Shown here piece after piece: positions 54,963 to 63,624 of a stretch of DNA of 64,000 bases (positions are counted from its first letter, which is position 1; each line of letters starts with the position of its first letter). The notes under the pieces were generated by a model. That model did not search any database, was not told where the DNA came from, and saw only the letters and a program-made list of their open reading frames with translations. The stretch comes from JABAAE01 sp905480545 (GTDB taxonomy: Bacteria; Planctomycetota; Planctomycetia; Pirellulales; Pirellulaceae), in assembly GCA_943788025.1 (NCBI GenBank), contig CALSOR010000003.1, forward strand, positions 62,001 through 126,000, given 5' to 3'. Both the position numbers and the translations under genes were made by a program.

Positions 54963-56498
54963 ATGCAGCTTTTTCTCTCAAACGTTCGTCAAATCATCGT
55001 TGCGACGGTCGTTCTGACCGCTTCCGCCAACGTCGGGTTTGGTCAAATTAAATTCGACCCGAATGTGCCGGAAAATTTAAAGGCCATTTTGGCTGTCAAC
55101 GTAGATATGAAAAACTTGCAAGAGTATGCACTTTTCAAATCGCTAGTTGATTCCGCAGACGTCAGTGGAGAAGCACCGTTCACGCCTTCTGATGTCAAAC
55201 GGATGTCCGCTTTTGTCGGCGCGCCAAAGGCATTCGACCTTGAATCGCTCATGAATATCGATTTTTACGTTTACTTTGGGTTTCATAACGCCACTGTCGT
55301 GTCGAAAGTAAAGGCTGATTTGATGGCTAATGGTGGCAAAGAAGTCACCGTTGCGGGCAAGAAGCTAGTTGCGGCGGGCAATGATGAATTTCCTTCGGGG
55401 GTCTACGCAGAGTTTTTGAATTCAGCGATTGTTATTGGAACGGAACCTTACCTATCGAGTCCTTCCAAGCAGTTTGCGTCAAAAAATTTGGCCGATGCCT
55501 ATCTTAAGTTAGATCGCCTACCCGTTCGTATTGCAGTTGATCTCGATGGCATGCGTGGGCTTATGGATCAAGCTTATGAAATGGCTAGTGCCGGCGCTGA
55601 TCCGTTGACGAAATCATTTCTCCCGCTGATCAACGAAGCTTCCACTCTTACGATCACCTCCGACATCACAAAAGACACACTGCTGACCGTTGGGATCACC
55701 GGCCACGACGAAAAGGACGCGAAAGGAATCAAGCTAAAGTTGGATGCAGCTCTCGGCTTGGGGCAAACGTCGGCCAAAATGTTAGAAGGGAATCCGGGCA
55801 TGGATGACGTCTTAAAAACGATTAACGAACTGGAGATCGTAAAGTCCGGAAATACGTCCATGTTGACCGTTCCTAAGCCAAAAGGATTCGATCAAATGGT
55901 GTCCGGTGCGGTTATGGCTGCCCAAGGCGCCGCGGGCAATGCGCAAGACATGAACAATTTCAGGCAGGTCGGCCTAGCAATGTGGAATTACCACGATACC
56001 CAAAAGAAGTTTCCATTTGTCGACCACGCTGCGGGTGAGGACGCGAATTCGGGGTTAAGTTGGAAGGTTCGCGTGCTTCCGTTCATCGAAGAATTGCCTC
56101 TTTATCGTAAATTTGACTTGAAATCTGGGTACGACAGCGCTCAGAACGCCCCCCTGGCAAAAATCGAAGTTCCGGCTTTCAAATTAACGACTGGCGGTGA
56201 AATCCGTTGGATTCGTCCGAAGAAAATGGTCACAAAAGCTAGTAGCATTACTGACGGAACTTCAGCTACGATTGCGTTCATCCAATCGAAAAAAGTGTCG
56301 ATGTCGCCTTGGACGAAGCCTGTATCGATGACTCCGGAAGAAGCGATTGAACAACTGAAACAGCTAGAGGAGGGTGAGACATTTATTGTTGGCCTCTACG
56401 ACGGATCAGTTCGAACTATCGATAAATCAATGTCGGTTGAAATCTTTACTCTGATGCTTGACCCCGCAGATGGGAAACCGATTCCTTTCGACAGATAA
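54963..56498 (+). CDS. Exported DUF1559-type protein (paralogue)
   Basis: A 511-aa protein with a signal peptide (QIIVATVVLTASANVGFG). The first 310 residues form a domain similar in plan to the 47087-48745 product. The C-terminal part has DUF1559 features (NNFRQVGLAMWNYHDTQKKF, WKVRVLPFIEELPLYRKFDL, SITDGTSATIAFI) and ends with FIVGLYDGSVRTID, again with a reduced H-x9-DG box. Start ATG 54963 follows ACAGGAAACAAAA. A terminator follows, so it is monocistronic. Function unknown. Confidence 0.8.
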   Translation: MQLFLSNVRQIIVATVVLTASANVGFGQIKFDPNVPENLKAILAVNVDMKNLQEYALFKSLVDSADVSGEAPFTPSDVKRMSAFVGAPKAFDLESLMNIDFYVYFGFHNATVVSKVKADLMANGGKEVTVAGKKLVAAGNDEFPSGVYAEFLNSAIVIGTEPYLSSPSKQFASKNLADAYLKLDRLPVRIAVDLDGMRGLMDQAYEMASAGADPLTKSFLPLINEASTLTITSDITKDTLLTVGITGHDEKDAKGIKLKLDAALGLGQTSAKMLEGNPGMDDVLKTINELEIVKSGNTSMLTVPKPKGFDQMVSGAVMAAQGAAGNAQDMNNFRQVGLAMWNYHDTQKKFPFVDHAAGEDANSGLSWKVRVLPFIEELPLYRKFDLKSGYDSAQNAPLAKIEVPAFKLTTGGEIRWIRPKKMVTKASSITDGTSATIAFIQSKKVSMSPWTKPVSMTPEEAIEQLKQLEEGETFIVGLYDGSVRTIDKSMSVEIFTLMLDPADGKPIPFDR

Positions 56499-56598
56499 AC
56501 AATTTCAGTGTATTTCGATCACCACCGCGGCAATGGGGAAGAAGCGTTGCTAACCTGTTTTGGGTTGATGGCTGACTTGCTGTTAATTGCTGCAACAC

Positions 56599-56625
56599 AG
56601 ACGCTGGATAACGGCGTCTTTTTTT
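56599..56625 (+). terminator. Intrinsic terminator after the DUF1559-type gene
   Basis: Stem AGACGC/GCGTCT with a 9-nt loop followed by seven T. Confidence 0.78.
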
Positions 56626-57005
56626 ATTGGGTTGGGTCGTGAATGTCGAAGGTAACGGTTTTCATCGGCGAACTAGGACTACCGCGACAAAATAGGCAAG
56701 CAAGTATTCGGCATGACGGTATAAACTGGTGATTGAATCCCTAATGAACTCGAGCTGCAATTTCGTTATATTCTTGCTTTAAACTTCCGCGTTGAAATGT
56801 TGGCCACAAGGTCTTGGAAACTATCTGGTTTCGAAAAACGCCGAGCGGAAGCGTTGAAATTATTCCCTTGAACGAGATCCCTTGAACGAGATCGCTTGTG
56901 GCGTTTGTCGTCGTAAAGCAGTTTGGCGTATGCCAACGCTTTTTCGAAAACTAGTCCGTCTCAATGATTCTTTTCTGTTGTCTTCGAATTTTTTAGTAGC
57001 CATTA
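56626..57005. other. Intergenic region upstream of lepA
   Basis: Presumably holds the lepA promoter. A 14-bp tandem duplication lies at 56866-56893. No gene or RNA recognised. Confidence 0.5.
56866..56893. repeat. 14-bp tandem duplication
   Basis: CCTTGAACGAGATC occurs twice in perfect succession, about 115 bp upstream of lepA. Confidence 0.9.
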
Positions 57006-58814
57006 ATGCCCAAAATTAGCACGGACAAGATTCGTAACTTTAGCATCATTGCTCACATCGACCACGGTAAGAGTACTTTGGCGGATCGTCTGCTTGAGTA
57101 CACCGGAACCGTTACCAAACGTGAAATGCAAGAGCAGTTGCTGGATGATATGGATCTGGAACGGGAACGTGGTATCACGATTAAAGCCAGGTCCGTCACC
57201 ATGAATTACATTGTCGACGGCACCGAATATCAGATCAACTTGATCGACACGCCGGGGCATGTCGACTTTCAGTACGAGGTTTCTCGAGCGCTTGCTTGTT
57301 GTGAGGGTGCCTTGCTGTTGGTGGACGCGTTTCAAGGTGTTGAGGCACAGACGGTTGCCAATGCATACTCCGCGTTGGAACATGATCTTCACATCGTTCC
57401 GGTCATCAATAAAATCGATCTGAAGCATCAGCGAGCCGATGAAGTCACAGTCGAGATGGAGCAGTCGCTCGGTGTAAATGGTGCAGACGTTGTTCGAGTC
57501 AGTGCTAAAGCGGGAATCGGTATTGAAGATCTTGTGCAAACGATCATCGATAAAGTACCCGCACCGTCGGGCGATCCAGAGGCGACGTTACAAGCGATGG
57601 TCTTCGATTCGCATTACGACGAATACCGTGGGGCGATTACATATCTTCGAGTAATGAACGGCACGATTCGTAAAGGGCAAAAGATTCGGTTTTTGCGGCT
57701 GGGGTCAACACAAGAAGTTCTGGAATGCGGTCATTTCACGCCGCGGCAAACGGCAACAGAGACGCTTTCTGCCGGGCAGGTTGGTTACATCATTTGCAAC
57801 ATCAAGTCATTGGACGACGTCAATATTGGTGATACGGTCAGTATTCCCGGCCCAGATGCAGCTGAACCGTTGCAGGGCTATCAGGAGCCCAAACGGATGG
57901 TCTATTGCGGGCTTTACCCATCAGATGGACAGGATTTTTCCGAGCTGCGTGACGCGCTCTCGAAGCTGGCGATCAATGATCCTAGTTTTGACTTTGAGCC
58001 GGAATCAAGCGATGCGTTGGGCTTCGGGTTCCGTTGCGGTTTTTTGGGTCTGCTACACATGGAAATTGTACAGCAGCGATTGGAACAGGAATCTGATATT
58101 GACCTCGTACAAACCGCGCCTAATGTTACATACGAAATAACGACCAAAAGCGGAGAAGAGCTGGTTATTCGTCGTCCACAAGAGGTGCCCGATACCGGTG
58201 AGATTGAGGAATTCCGCCAGCCGATTGTTCGAATCAATTTGATTCAACCCGATGAATATGTTGGAGCCGTAATCAAGTTGTGTCAGGAACGGCGCGGCAT
58301 TCAGAAGAATACGGAATACCTCTCGGCAAAACGTGTGATGTTGACCTACGAATTGCCACTTGCAGAAGTCATCTATGACTTACATGACAAGTTAAAATCC
58401 GTCACTCGCGGCTATGGCACGATGGACTACGAGGTGATTGGTTACTTCCCGGCTGATTTGGCGCGGGTAGATATGTTGGTCAACGGCAACAGAGTCGATG
58501 CGCTCTCGATCATTTGCAATCGAGGAGACGCCGATCGAAGGGGTAGGGCTGTTGTCAAAAAGCTGAAGAGTGAAATCGACAGGCACATGTTTGAGATTGC
58601 GGTTCAGGCGGCGATTGGTAGTCGCGTCATTGCCCGTGAAACGGTCAAGGCGATGCGAAAAAATGTTACGGCCAAGTGCTATGGGGGTGACATTTCGCGA
58701 AAGAAAAAACTTTGGGCCAAACAAAAAGAAGGTAAGAAAAGAATGAAATCGATTGGCTCCGTCGATATTCCACAAAAGGCTTTCATGGCGATTTTAACGA
58801 CCGGAGACGATTGA
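57006..58814 (+). CDS. lepA: Elongation factor 4 (LepA)
   Basis: A 602-aa translational GTPase that back-translocates or remodels stalled ribosomes. G1 motif AHIDHGKST (16-24), G2 and G3 DTPGHVDF, G4 NKID, and the LepA-specific C-terminal domain (ITAKCYGGDISRKKKL-like VTAKCYGGDISRKKKLWAKQ) are present. Length matches the family. It starts at ATG 57006, directly after a TAGCCATTA leader; tmk follows after 175 bp. Confidence 0.98.
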   Translation: MPKISTDKIRNFSIIAHIDHGKSTLADRLLEYTGTVTKREMQEQLLDDMDLERERGITIKARSVTMNYIVDGTEYQINLIDTPGHVDFQYEVSRALACCEGALLLVDAFQGVEAQTVANAYSALEHDLHIVPVINKIDLKHQRADEVTVEMEQSLGVNGADVVRVSAKAGIGIEDLVQTIIDKVPAPSGDPEATLQAMVFDSHYDEYRGAITYLRVMNGTIRKGQKIRFLRLGSTQEVLECGHFTPRQTATETLSAGQVGYIICNIKSLDDVNIGDTVSIPGPDAAEPLQGYQEPKRMVYCGLYPSDGQDFSELRDALSKLAINDPSFDFEPESSDALGFGFRCGFLGLLHMEIVQQRLEQESDIDLVQTAPNVTYEITTKSGEELVIRRPQEVPDTGEIEEFRQPIVRINLIQPDEYVGAVIKLCQERRGIQKNTEYLSAKRVMLTYELPLAEVIYDLHDKLKSVTRGYGTMDYEVIGYFPADLARVDMLVNGNRVDALSIICNRGDADRRGRAVVKKLKSEIDRHMFEIAVQAAIGSRVIARETVKAMRKNVTAKCYGGDISRKKKLWAKQKEGKKRMKSIGSVDIPQKAFMAILTTGDD

Positions 58815-58989
58815 CTATGTATTTCGGTCCCAACGGCATTAAATCGTGACCCGCGAGTTCGGCAAACGACCAGATCTCAATTTTCGTGCGATGTTTTGAG
58901 CTTCGGATAGTGTTTGGTAAATTTAGAGTGCTCAGTTAAACACACACCTCAGTATTTTCTTCTCACAGTCAATCAGCGATTCGAAGGTT

Positions 58990-59598
58990 ATGTTTTTTTC
59001 ATTTGACGGAATCGATGGTGCAGGTAAGTCAACTCAAATGGATTTGTTTTGCCGTTGGTTGCGGGAGGAACAAGGAAAGCAAGTCGTTCGTTGTCGGGAA
59101 CCGGGGGGAACGGCGTTGGGCGAAAAAGTTCGCGATATTCTCTTAAATCAAAAAGATGTTCGATTGGATATCGAGGCCGAAATGTTCTTGTTTATGGCAA
59201 GTCGGGCACAGTTGGTTCGAGAGGTGATCCGTCCAGCCTTGGCTGACGGAAAAGTTGTTGTGAGTGATCGCTTTCTATTAGCAAGCGTTGTCTATCAAGG
59301 TCACGCAGGTGGTATTGATCCGGGTTTGATCAAGCAAATTGGAAAAGTTGCCGTTGGCGATACGTTCCCCGATTTGACGTTCGTCTTTCATCTTGATCCA
59401 CAACTGGCGGCAAAAAGGGTCGGCGACCAAACCGACCGAATTGAATCACGTAGCGAAGATTTTTTGAGTAAAGTCGATGCTGGTTTCCGAGTGGAGGCGG
59501 AGTTGTCTGAATCCCGCATGGAGCTGGTTGATGGATCGCAATCGATCGACGAAATAAAAATTCAGATTCTTGAATATGCGAAAGAATTAATGGGATAA
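58990..59598 (+). CDS. tmk: Thymidylate kinase
   Basis: A 202-aa dTMP kinase. P-loop FDGIDGAGKST (5-15), DR(Y/F) motif in VVVSDRFLLASVVYQG, and REPGGTALGEKVR, the substrate-binding region. The LID segment TDRIESRSEDFL carries the Arg residues. Essential for dTTP synthesis. Monocistronic; it converges with the symporter gene. Confidence 0.96.
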   Translation: MFFSFDGIDGAGKSTQMDLFCRWLREEQGKQVVRCREPGGTALGEKVRDILLNQKDVRLDIEAEMFLFMASRAQLVREVIRPALADGKVVVSDRFLLASVVYQGHAGGIDPGLIKQIGKVAVGDTFPDLTFVFHLDPQLAAKRVGDQTDRIESRSEDFLSKVDAGFRVEAELSESRMELVDGSQSIDEIKIQILEYAKELMG

Positions 59599-59706
59599 CA
59601 TGACGGCGACCAGCCGTATTGTATTCCTGTGTTTCGATAGCGGTTTGCGAGTTCGTTTTCTTAATGGTTCTGCATTTCGCGTTGAAATGTGGTGTCTGCT
59701 GTTTCC

Positions 59707-61479
59707 CTAATCTGATGTGTTCACTATGCCGTCTTGTGGCATGACACGGTCGACAATAGCCGCTCCCACGGAATCCCCAAATGCATTGACGGCGGTTCGG
59801 AATCGGTCTAACAACCAATCGATTGGCAGTATCAGTCCGATCAATTCTAACGGCAACCCAACCGCGTTCAGCACGATAAGCATGGTCACCAAACCGGCCT
59901 CTGGAATCCCGGCAGCCCCGATCGCCGCGAGCGTTGCGGTAAGTGCGATAACAATCTGTTTATCCATCGTCAATACAAAACTTGGATCGATGACGGCGTA
60001 GGCTTGTGCAATAAAAATTGCGGCAGCGGCCTCATACAATGCGGTTCCATCCATATTGATGGTAGCGCCCAAAGGCAGGACGAATTCGGTGGATCGGCGG
60101 GAGACGCCGGCATTCTTTTCCGCACACTCCATCGAAACGGGTAACGTAGCGGTTGAGCTGGCTGTTGAAAACGCGGTTAACACCGCTTGAGACATTTGGC
60201 GCATGAAGACGAATGGATTCCTACGCGTGAAAATCCAAAGGAACAACGGTAGTGTGAAAAGTCCGTGAACGGCCAGACCGCCAAGAACGCTTGTCATGTA
60301 CCAAGCCTGTGTTTTGATTAACGTCAGAAACTGGCCGTCCAATTGTGCTTTACCGAATCTCGCGGCTACCAAGCAAAAAATTCCCAATGGTGCGAGCTTC
60401 ATCAGAAAAAGGATGAAACTCATCAGGGCGTCATTTACCGAAATTACCAGCGACTGTATTGTTTCCGATTTTTTGCCCATGGTTGTGAGCAATCCCGCGA
60501 ACACAATGCTGAATACAATGAGCGGAAGCAGATTGATTTCCACCATGGATGAAAGTAGATTTCCAGTGAAAAGCATCAGCAATAAATTTTGAAAAATATC
60601 GCTGATGGAAGGTGGCCCGGGAACAATGAATGCCTCGATAATACTCCGCCCATTTCCCAGCTGCTCAACAAATTCTACCCGAACGTATTTGGCTTCTTTC
60701 GGGATCGGTATGGGTGAAGTTGTGCGGTGTATTCCCTCGGAGATTTCTGAGACGAAAACGCCGGGAAGCTTCTCCGTTACCTCAACCTTGGTGTCGAAGT
60801 CGAAGGGCAGGTCGGTAGCTGATCTCGATTCATCAAGCGCTAGGTTGGTAATTGGGAGAAAGCGGTTTCCATCAACGCTCCATTTCACAATCGCTTGTGC
60901 TGGTTGGGTTGCGACACCAATTTGATCGATAAAGATCTTGACGTTCCACCTACCGTCCTCAGGGACCGAGATGTTTTTGCTTTCGCCAGATGTTTGGGAA
61001 CGGTCTCCCGTCACGTTATGCCATTCGATTTTTCGTCCGGTTTTACCCCCAGCGTTCGCGACCTGCTCCTCGCCATCTTTTCGAGCATCTTCCACCAGTT
61101 TTTTGTCGATTCCTTTACCGGGATCCACAATGTTGACGATGATCAATCCTGTGATCACCGCAATAATCGTTGTACAAAAGTAATAGGTAATTGCGTAAAA
61201 CCCCGGCTTGCCAAGTCTTCTGACATCGCCTAGCCCGAGGATGCCGCTCATGACACTCGCCATTACCAGTGGAACGACAACCATCTGCAAGAGTCTTAAA
61301 AAGATCTCGCCACCGATCCGGAGGTTCATCGCGAATTTTGGAGCAATTAGCGATAAGGCGATGGCCAATGCAATCGCTCCGCAAATCCAAAGCGTCAGGC
61401 CTCCGCCATGACCAGAATGATCTGAAGGACGGTTTCTAGCATTTTCCGAAGAGTTATCGGTCTGGATTCCGTTCGTCAA
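59707..61479 (-). CDS. Dicarboxylate/amino acid:cation symporter with an inserted periplasmic beta-domain
   Basis: A 590-aa member of the DAACS (SDF) family, longer than the usual 400-450 aa. Family sites are intact: the hairpin-1 SSTATLPVS region (TAFSTASSTATLPVSMEC) and NMDGTALYEA. The extra length lies between TM3 (ITGLIIVNIVDPGKG, about 110-122) and TM4 (about 295): 165 residues that look like a beta-sandwich (RWNVKIFIDQIGVATQPA, IVKWSVDGNRFLPITN, KYVRVEFVEQLG), in the style of galactose-binding/discoidin domains. This loop is extracytoplasmic in the family. Substrate is likely glutamate, aspartate or a dicarboxylate. The role of the insert is unknown. Confidence 0.88.
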   Translation of the reverse strand: MTNGIQTDNSSENARNRPSDHSGHGGGLTLWICGAIALAIALSLIAPKFAMNLRIGGEIFLRLLQMVVVPLVMASVMSGILGLGDVRRLGKPGFYAITYYFCTTIIAVITGLIIVNIVDPGKGIDKKLVEDARKDGEEQVANAGGKTGRKIEWHNVTGDRSQTSGESKNISVPEDGRWNVKIFIDQIGVATQPAQAIVKWSVDGNRFLPITNLALDESRSATDLPFDFDTKVEVTEKLPGVFVSEISEGIHRTTSPIPIPKEAKYVRVEFVEQLGNGRSIIEAFIVPGPPSISDIFQNLLLMLFTGNLLSSMVEINLLPLIVFSIVFAGLLTTMGKKSETIQSLVISVNDALMSFILFLMKLAPLGIFCLVAARFGKAQLDGQFLTLIKTQAWYMTSVLGGLAVHGLFTLPLFLWIFTRRNPFVFMRQMSQAVLTAFSTASSTATLPVSMECAEKNAGVSRRSTEFVLPLGATINMDGTALYEAAAAIFIAQAYAVIDPSFVLTMDKQIVIALTATLAAIGAAGIPEAGLVTMLIVLNAVGLPLELIGLILPIDWLLDRFRTAVNAFGDSVGAAIVDRVMPQDGIVNTSD

Positions 61480-61686
61480 TTCCGTCTCCTTGTGGATCTA
61501 GCAGCACTGAAGTTGGCTGCCGACCTGTTTTACCAGAATTTAAGAGGGCGGGTATTTCTTGCCGAGAAATTGACAAAAGAAACTGGGATGCTGCCAGCTG
61601 CAGAATTGCATTTTACTATTGGTATTTTCGGCCGCGAAATCTCACCTGCACTTATGTTGGCATCTAACCCCTGAACGCCGGACAGG

Positions 61687-62574
61687 CTATTTGCCCGGCG
61701 ACGCGTAATAAATCGTTACGGACGAAAGGATGCTAATCTGAGGTCTCATTGCAGGTGTGGTTCCTTGAACGTCCGTTTGTGCTGGTAAATTTTCCAAATA
61801 AGTTAGCTGCGGCGTTGCTGCGTAGACTTGAGGGCGGTCGCGCCAGTTGCGGGGGATGGCAATTCGTTGCGAACTACTTCGACTAAATGTGCGGTACAAC
61901 TGGGAGGGTTTGTGGACGGTCGTTTGTTCTTGAATATTGATCGGTTCTGGTTCTTTCTGGAAGATCTCAAACAGAATCGTTGATTTTTCCTTGGCGGCTT
62001 CGATTGCTTTTTTCCTCGCCCGCTTTTTTTGCTCGTCGAGATCTGAGCACCAATAATCAAATGCAATGATGTCGCTAATTCCATTGTCAAACGCAATGTC
62101 GATAACCTTCATCGCAACGGCCTCGCTTTTGCACATCACATGAAGGTTGTGCTGCATACGGTACCCTGTTTTTTCCTGCCGGATGATCATTTCTTGTTCG
62201 TCATTCACCCATTCGTAGGTCGGCGTTACTGAAATGAAGTCACCATTGATATCATCCCTGGCTATTCCTAAATCTGAAATAGAATCTGCGATCTGTTTTT
62301 GAGTCTGTTTGATCTGATTGGAGCATTCAGCTGCGGTTGCTTTCTCCGCCATGATTGCAAATACCAGTCTCAATTTTTCAGGTTCTACTTTCAGTTCAGC
62401 AGTGCCGTTGACTGCAATCACCTTCGTGGCGGTCTTAAAATCCAATTTCTGCTTCTGAGACACATTTCCAACTTGGCCACCTGTGAATGCGGAGCCGGCG
62501 CCCTGTGCCGATGCAGAATCTGATTGCCCGATGGTTATTGTAAGGTAGGTCAAAAAAAAGAGAATTCGATTCAT
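61687..62574 (-). CDS. Exported SIMPL (DUF541) domain protein
   Basis: A 295-aa protein with signal peptide (FFLTYLTITIGQSDSASAQG). The SIMPL/DUF541 domain spans about 50-215: KVIAVNGTAELKVEPEKLRL, DLGIARDDINGDFISVTPTY, RMQHNLHVMC, KKRARKKAIEAAKEKSTIL. The family forms periplasmic oligomers linked to stress tolerance in some bacteria; the role here is unknown. The C-terminal 80 residues (YAATPQLTYLENL) lie outside the domain. A CGCCGG/CCGGCG hairpin encloses the stop codon. Confidence 0.85.
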   Translation of the reverse strand: MNRILFFLTYLTITIGQSDSASAQGAGSAFTGGQVGNVSQKQKLDFKTATKVIAVNGTAELKVEPEKLRLVFAIMAEKATAAECSNQIKQTQKQIADSISDLGIARDDINGDFISVTPTYEWVNDEQEMIIRQEKTGYRMQHNLHVMCKSEAVAMKVIDIAFDNGISDIIAFDYWCSDLDEQKKRARKKAIEAAKEKSTILFEIFQKEPEPINIQEQTTVHKPSQLYRTFSRSSSQRIAIPRNWRDRPQVYAATPQLTYLENLPAQTDVQGTTPAMRPQISILSSVTIYYASPGK

Positions 62575-62931
62575 TTGATTTTCCAGAGGAGGTTTAATGT
62601 CGTGCCCTTAAATTGGTGACCAGGGAGCAGCGCCACTGTGCAGTGTTACTGTGCAAAACAATTTCAGAAGAGTCCTCCGAAAACGTGCCTTTGTACTGCG
62701 ATGAAAAAGTGCGATCAGAAAAAGATGGGTGCAGGTAAATAACTACCTTATAAACAGAGTACCAAAATACCCCGTTCCAATTTTTGTAAACCCAAAGGAT
62801 TGAATCAATTGGGATGTCTTTACTCGTTATATACTAGAGCATGAAAAAAAAGCCGTCGTGTAGGCGCCACGACGGCTGCATGCAGTTCGGATTGTTAAAC
62901 TCAAGAAAAGCTCTTCGCGGCGACTAAAGAA
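62575..62931. other. Intergenic region, terminator only
   Basis: Apart from the terminator at 62843-62876 and a small imperfect duplication around CACTGTGCAGTGTTACTGTGC (62635-62655), nothing is recognised. Confidence 0.5.
62843..62876 (-). terminator. Intrinsic terminator after the glutathione peroxidase gene
   Basis: A 9-bp stem GCCGTCGTG/CACGACGGC (62852-62876) followed on the minus strand by nine T. Confidence 0.92.
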
Positions 62932-63522
62932 CTACTTTTTAACCAATTCAAGCTTGATTGCGTTAACCAAACCATCGTCGTCGGGCGATGTTGTTGGTGG
63001 CATTCGGTGAATCACATTCCCTTTTCGGTCGATTAGGAATTTTTCAAAATTCCACTTGATGCTGCCTTTTCCAGCAGGTTTCGTCTCCAAGCTTGTTAGG
63101 TGCTTGTAAAAATCGCACGCCTTGTCACCATTGACGTCAACCTTTTCCAGCATATCAAATTCAACGCCGTAATTTTCTTTGCAGAAGGACTCGATCTCCT
63201 TTGACGAGCCGGGCTCTTGACCACCAAATTGATTGCAAGGCACCCCGATGATTGCCAATCCTTTGCCAGCATACTTTTCGTGGAGTTCCTGAAGTTTTTT
63301 ATATTGTGGTGTAAGTCCACATTTGCTGGCGACATTCACGACCAATACGACTTTCCCGAGGTATTTTTTTTCGAGGGAAACTTCTTCTCCCGCGAGCGTT
63401 TTCATTTTGAATTTCAGCGAGTTGGATTCGTCGTTGGCGTTTGACATGCTTGGAATAAGAGCGATTGCTAACAGGCAGGTTGAAAGAACGGCAAGAAGAT
63501 TGCCATGTGATGTTTTCTTCAC
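62932..63522 (-). CDS. Exported glutathione-peroxidase-family thiol peroxidase (Cys form)
   Basis: A 196-aa GPx-family protein with signal peptide (LLAVLSTCLLAIALIPSMSNA). The peroxidatic residue is C68 in VVNVASKCGLT, an ordinary cysteine codon, so this is not a selenoprotein. Gln in PCNQFGGQEPG and Trp in IKWNFEKFLID complete the catalytic set; FCKENYGV supplies a possible resolving Cys. Bacterial Cys-GPx proteins normally use thioredoxin. It stands alone with its own terminator. Confidence 0.94.
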   Translation of the reverse strand: MKKTSHGNLLAVLSTCLLAIALIPSMSNANDESNSLKFKMKTLAGEEVSLEKKYLGKVVLVVNVASKCGLTPQYKKLQELHEKYAGKGLAIIGVPCNQFGGQEPGSSKEIESFCKENYGVEFDMLEKVDVNGDKACDFYKHLTSLETKPAGKGSIKWNFEKFLIDRKGNVIHRMPPTTSPDDDGLVNAIKLELVKK

Positions 63523-63624
63523 AATGTTTCTCCGTGGTTGAGGGTGGTTTCGGTAAAAGTCAGTTGTTTTATACGATGAAAAGTCGCAATTGGATTTTGG
63601 AGTCGGTACTTAAATAACATTTTG

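Noticed and set aside
62932..63522. Glutathione peroxidase as a second selenoprotein
   Set aside because: The peroxidatic codon encodes Cys (VASKCG); no TGA is present.
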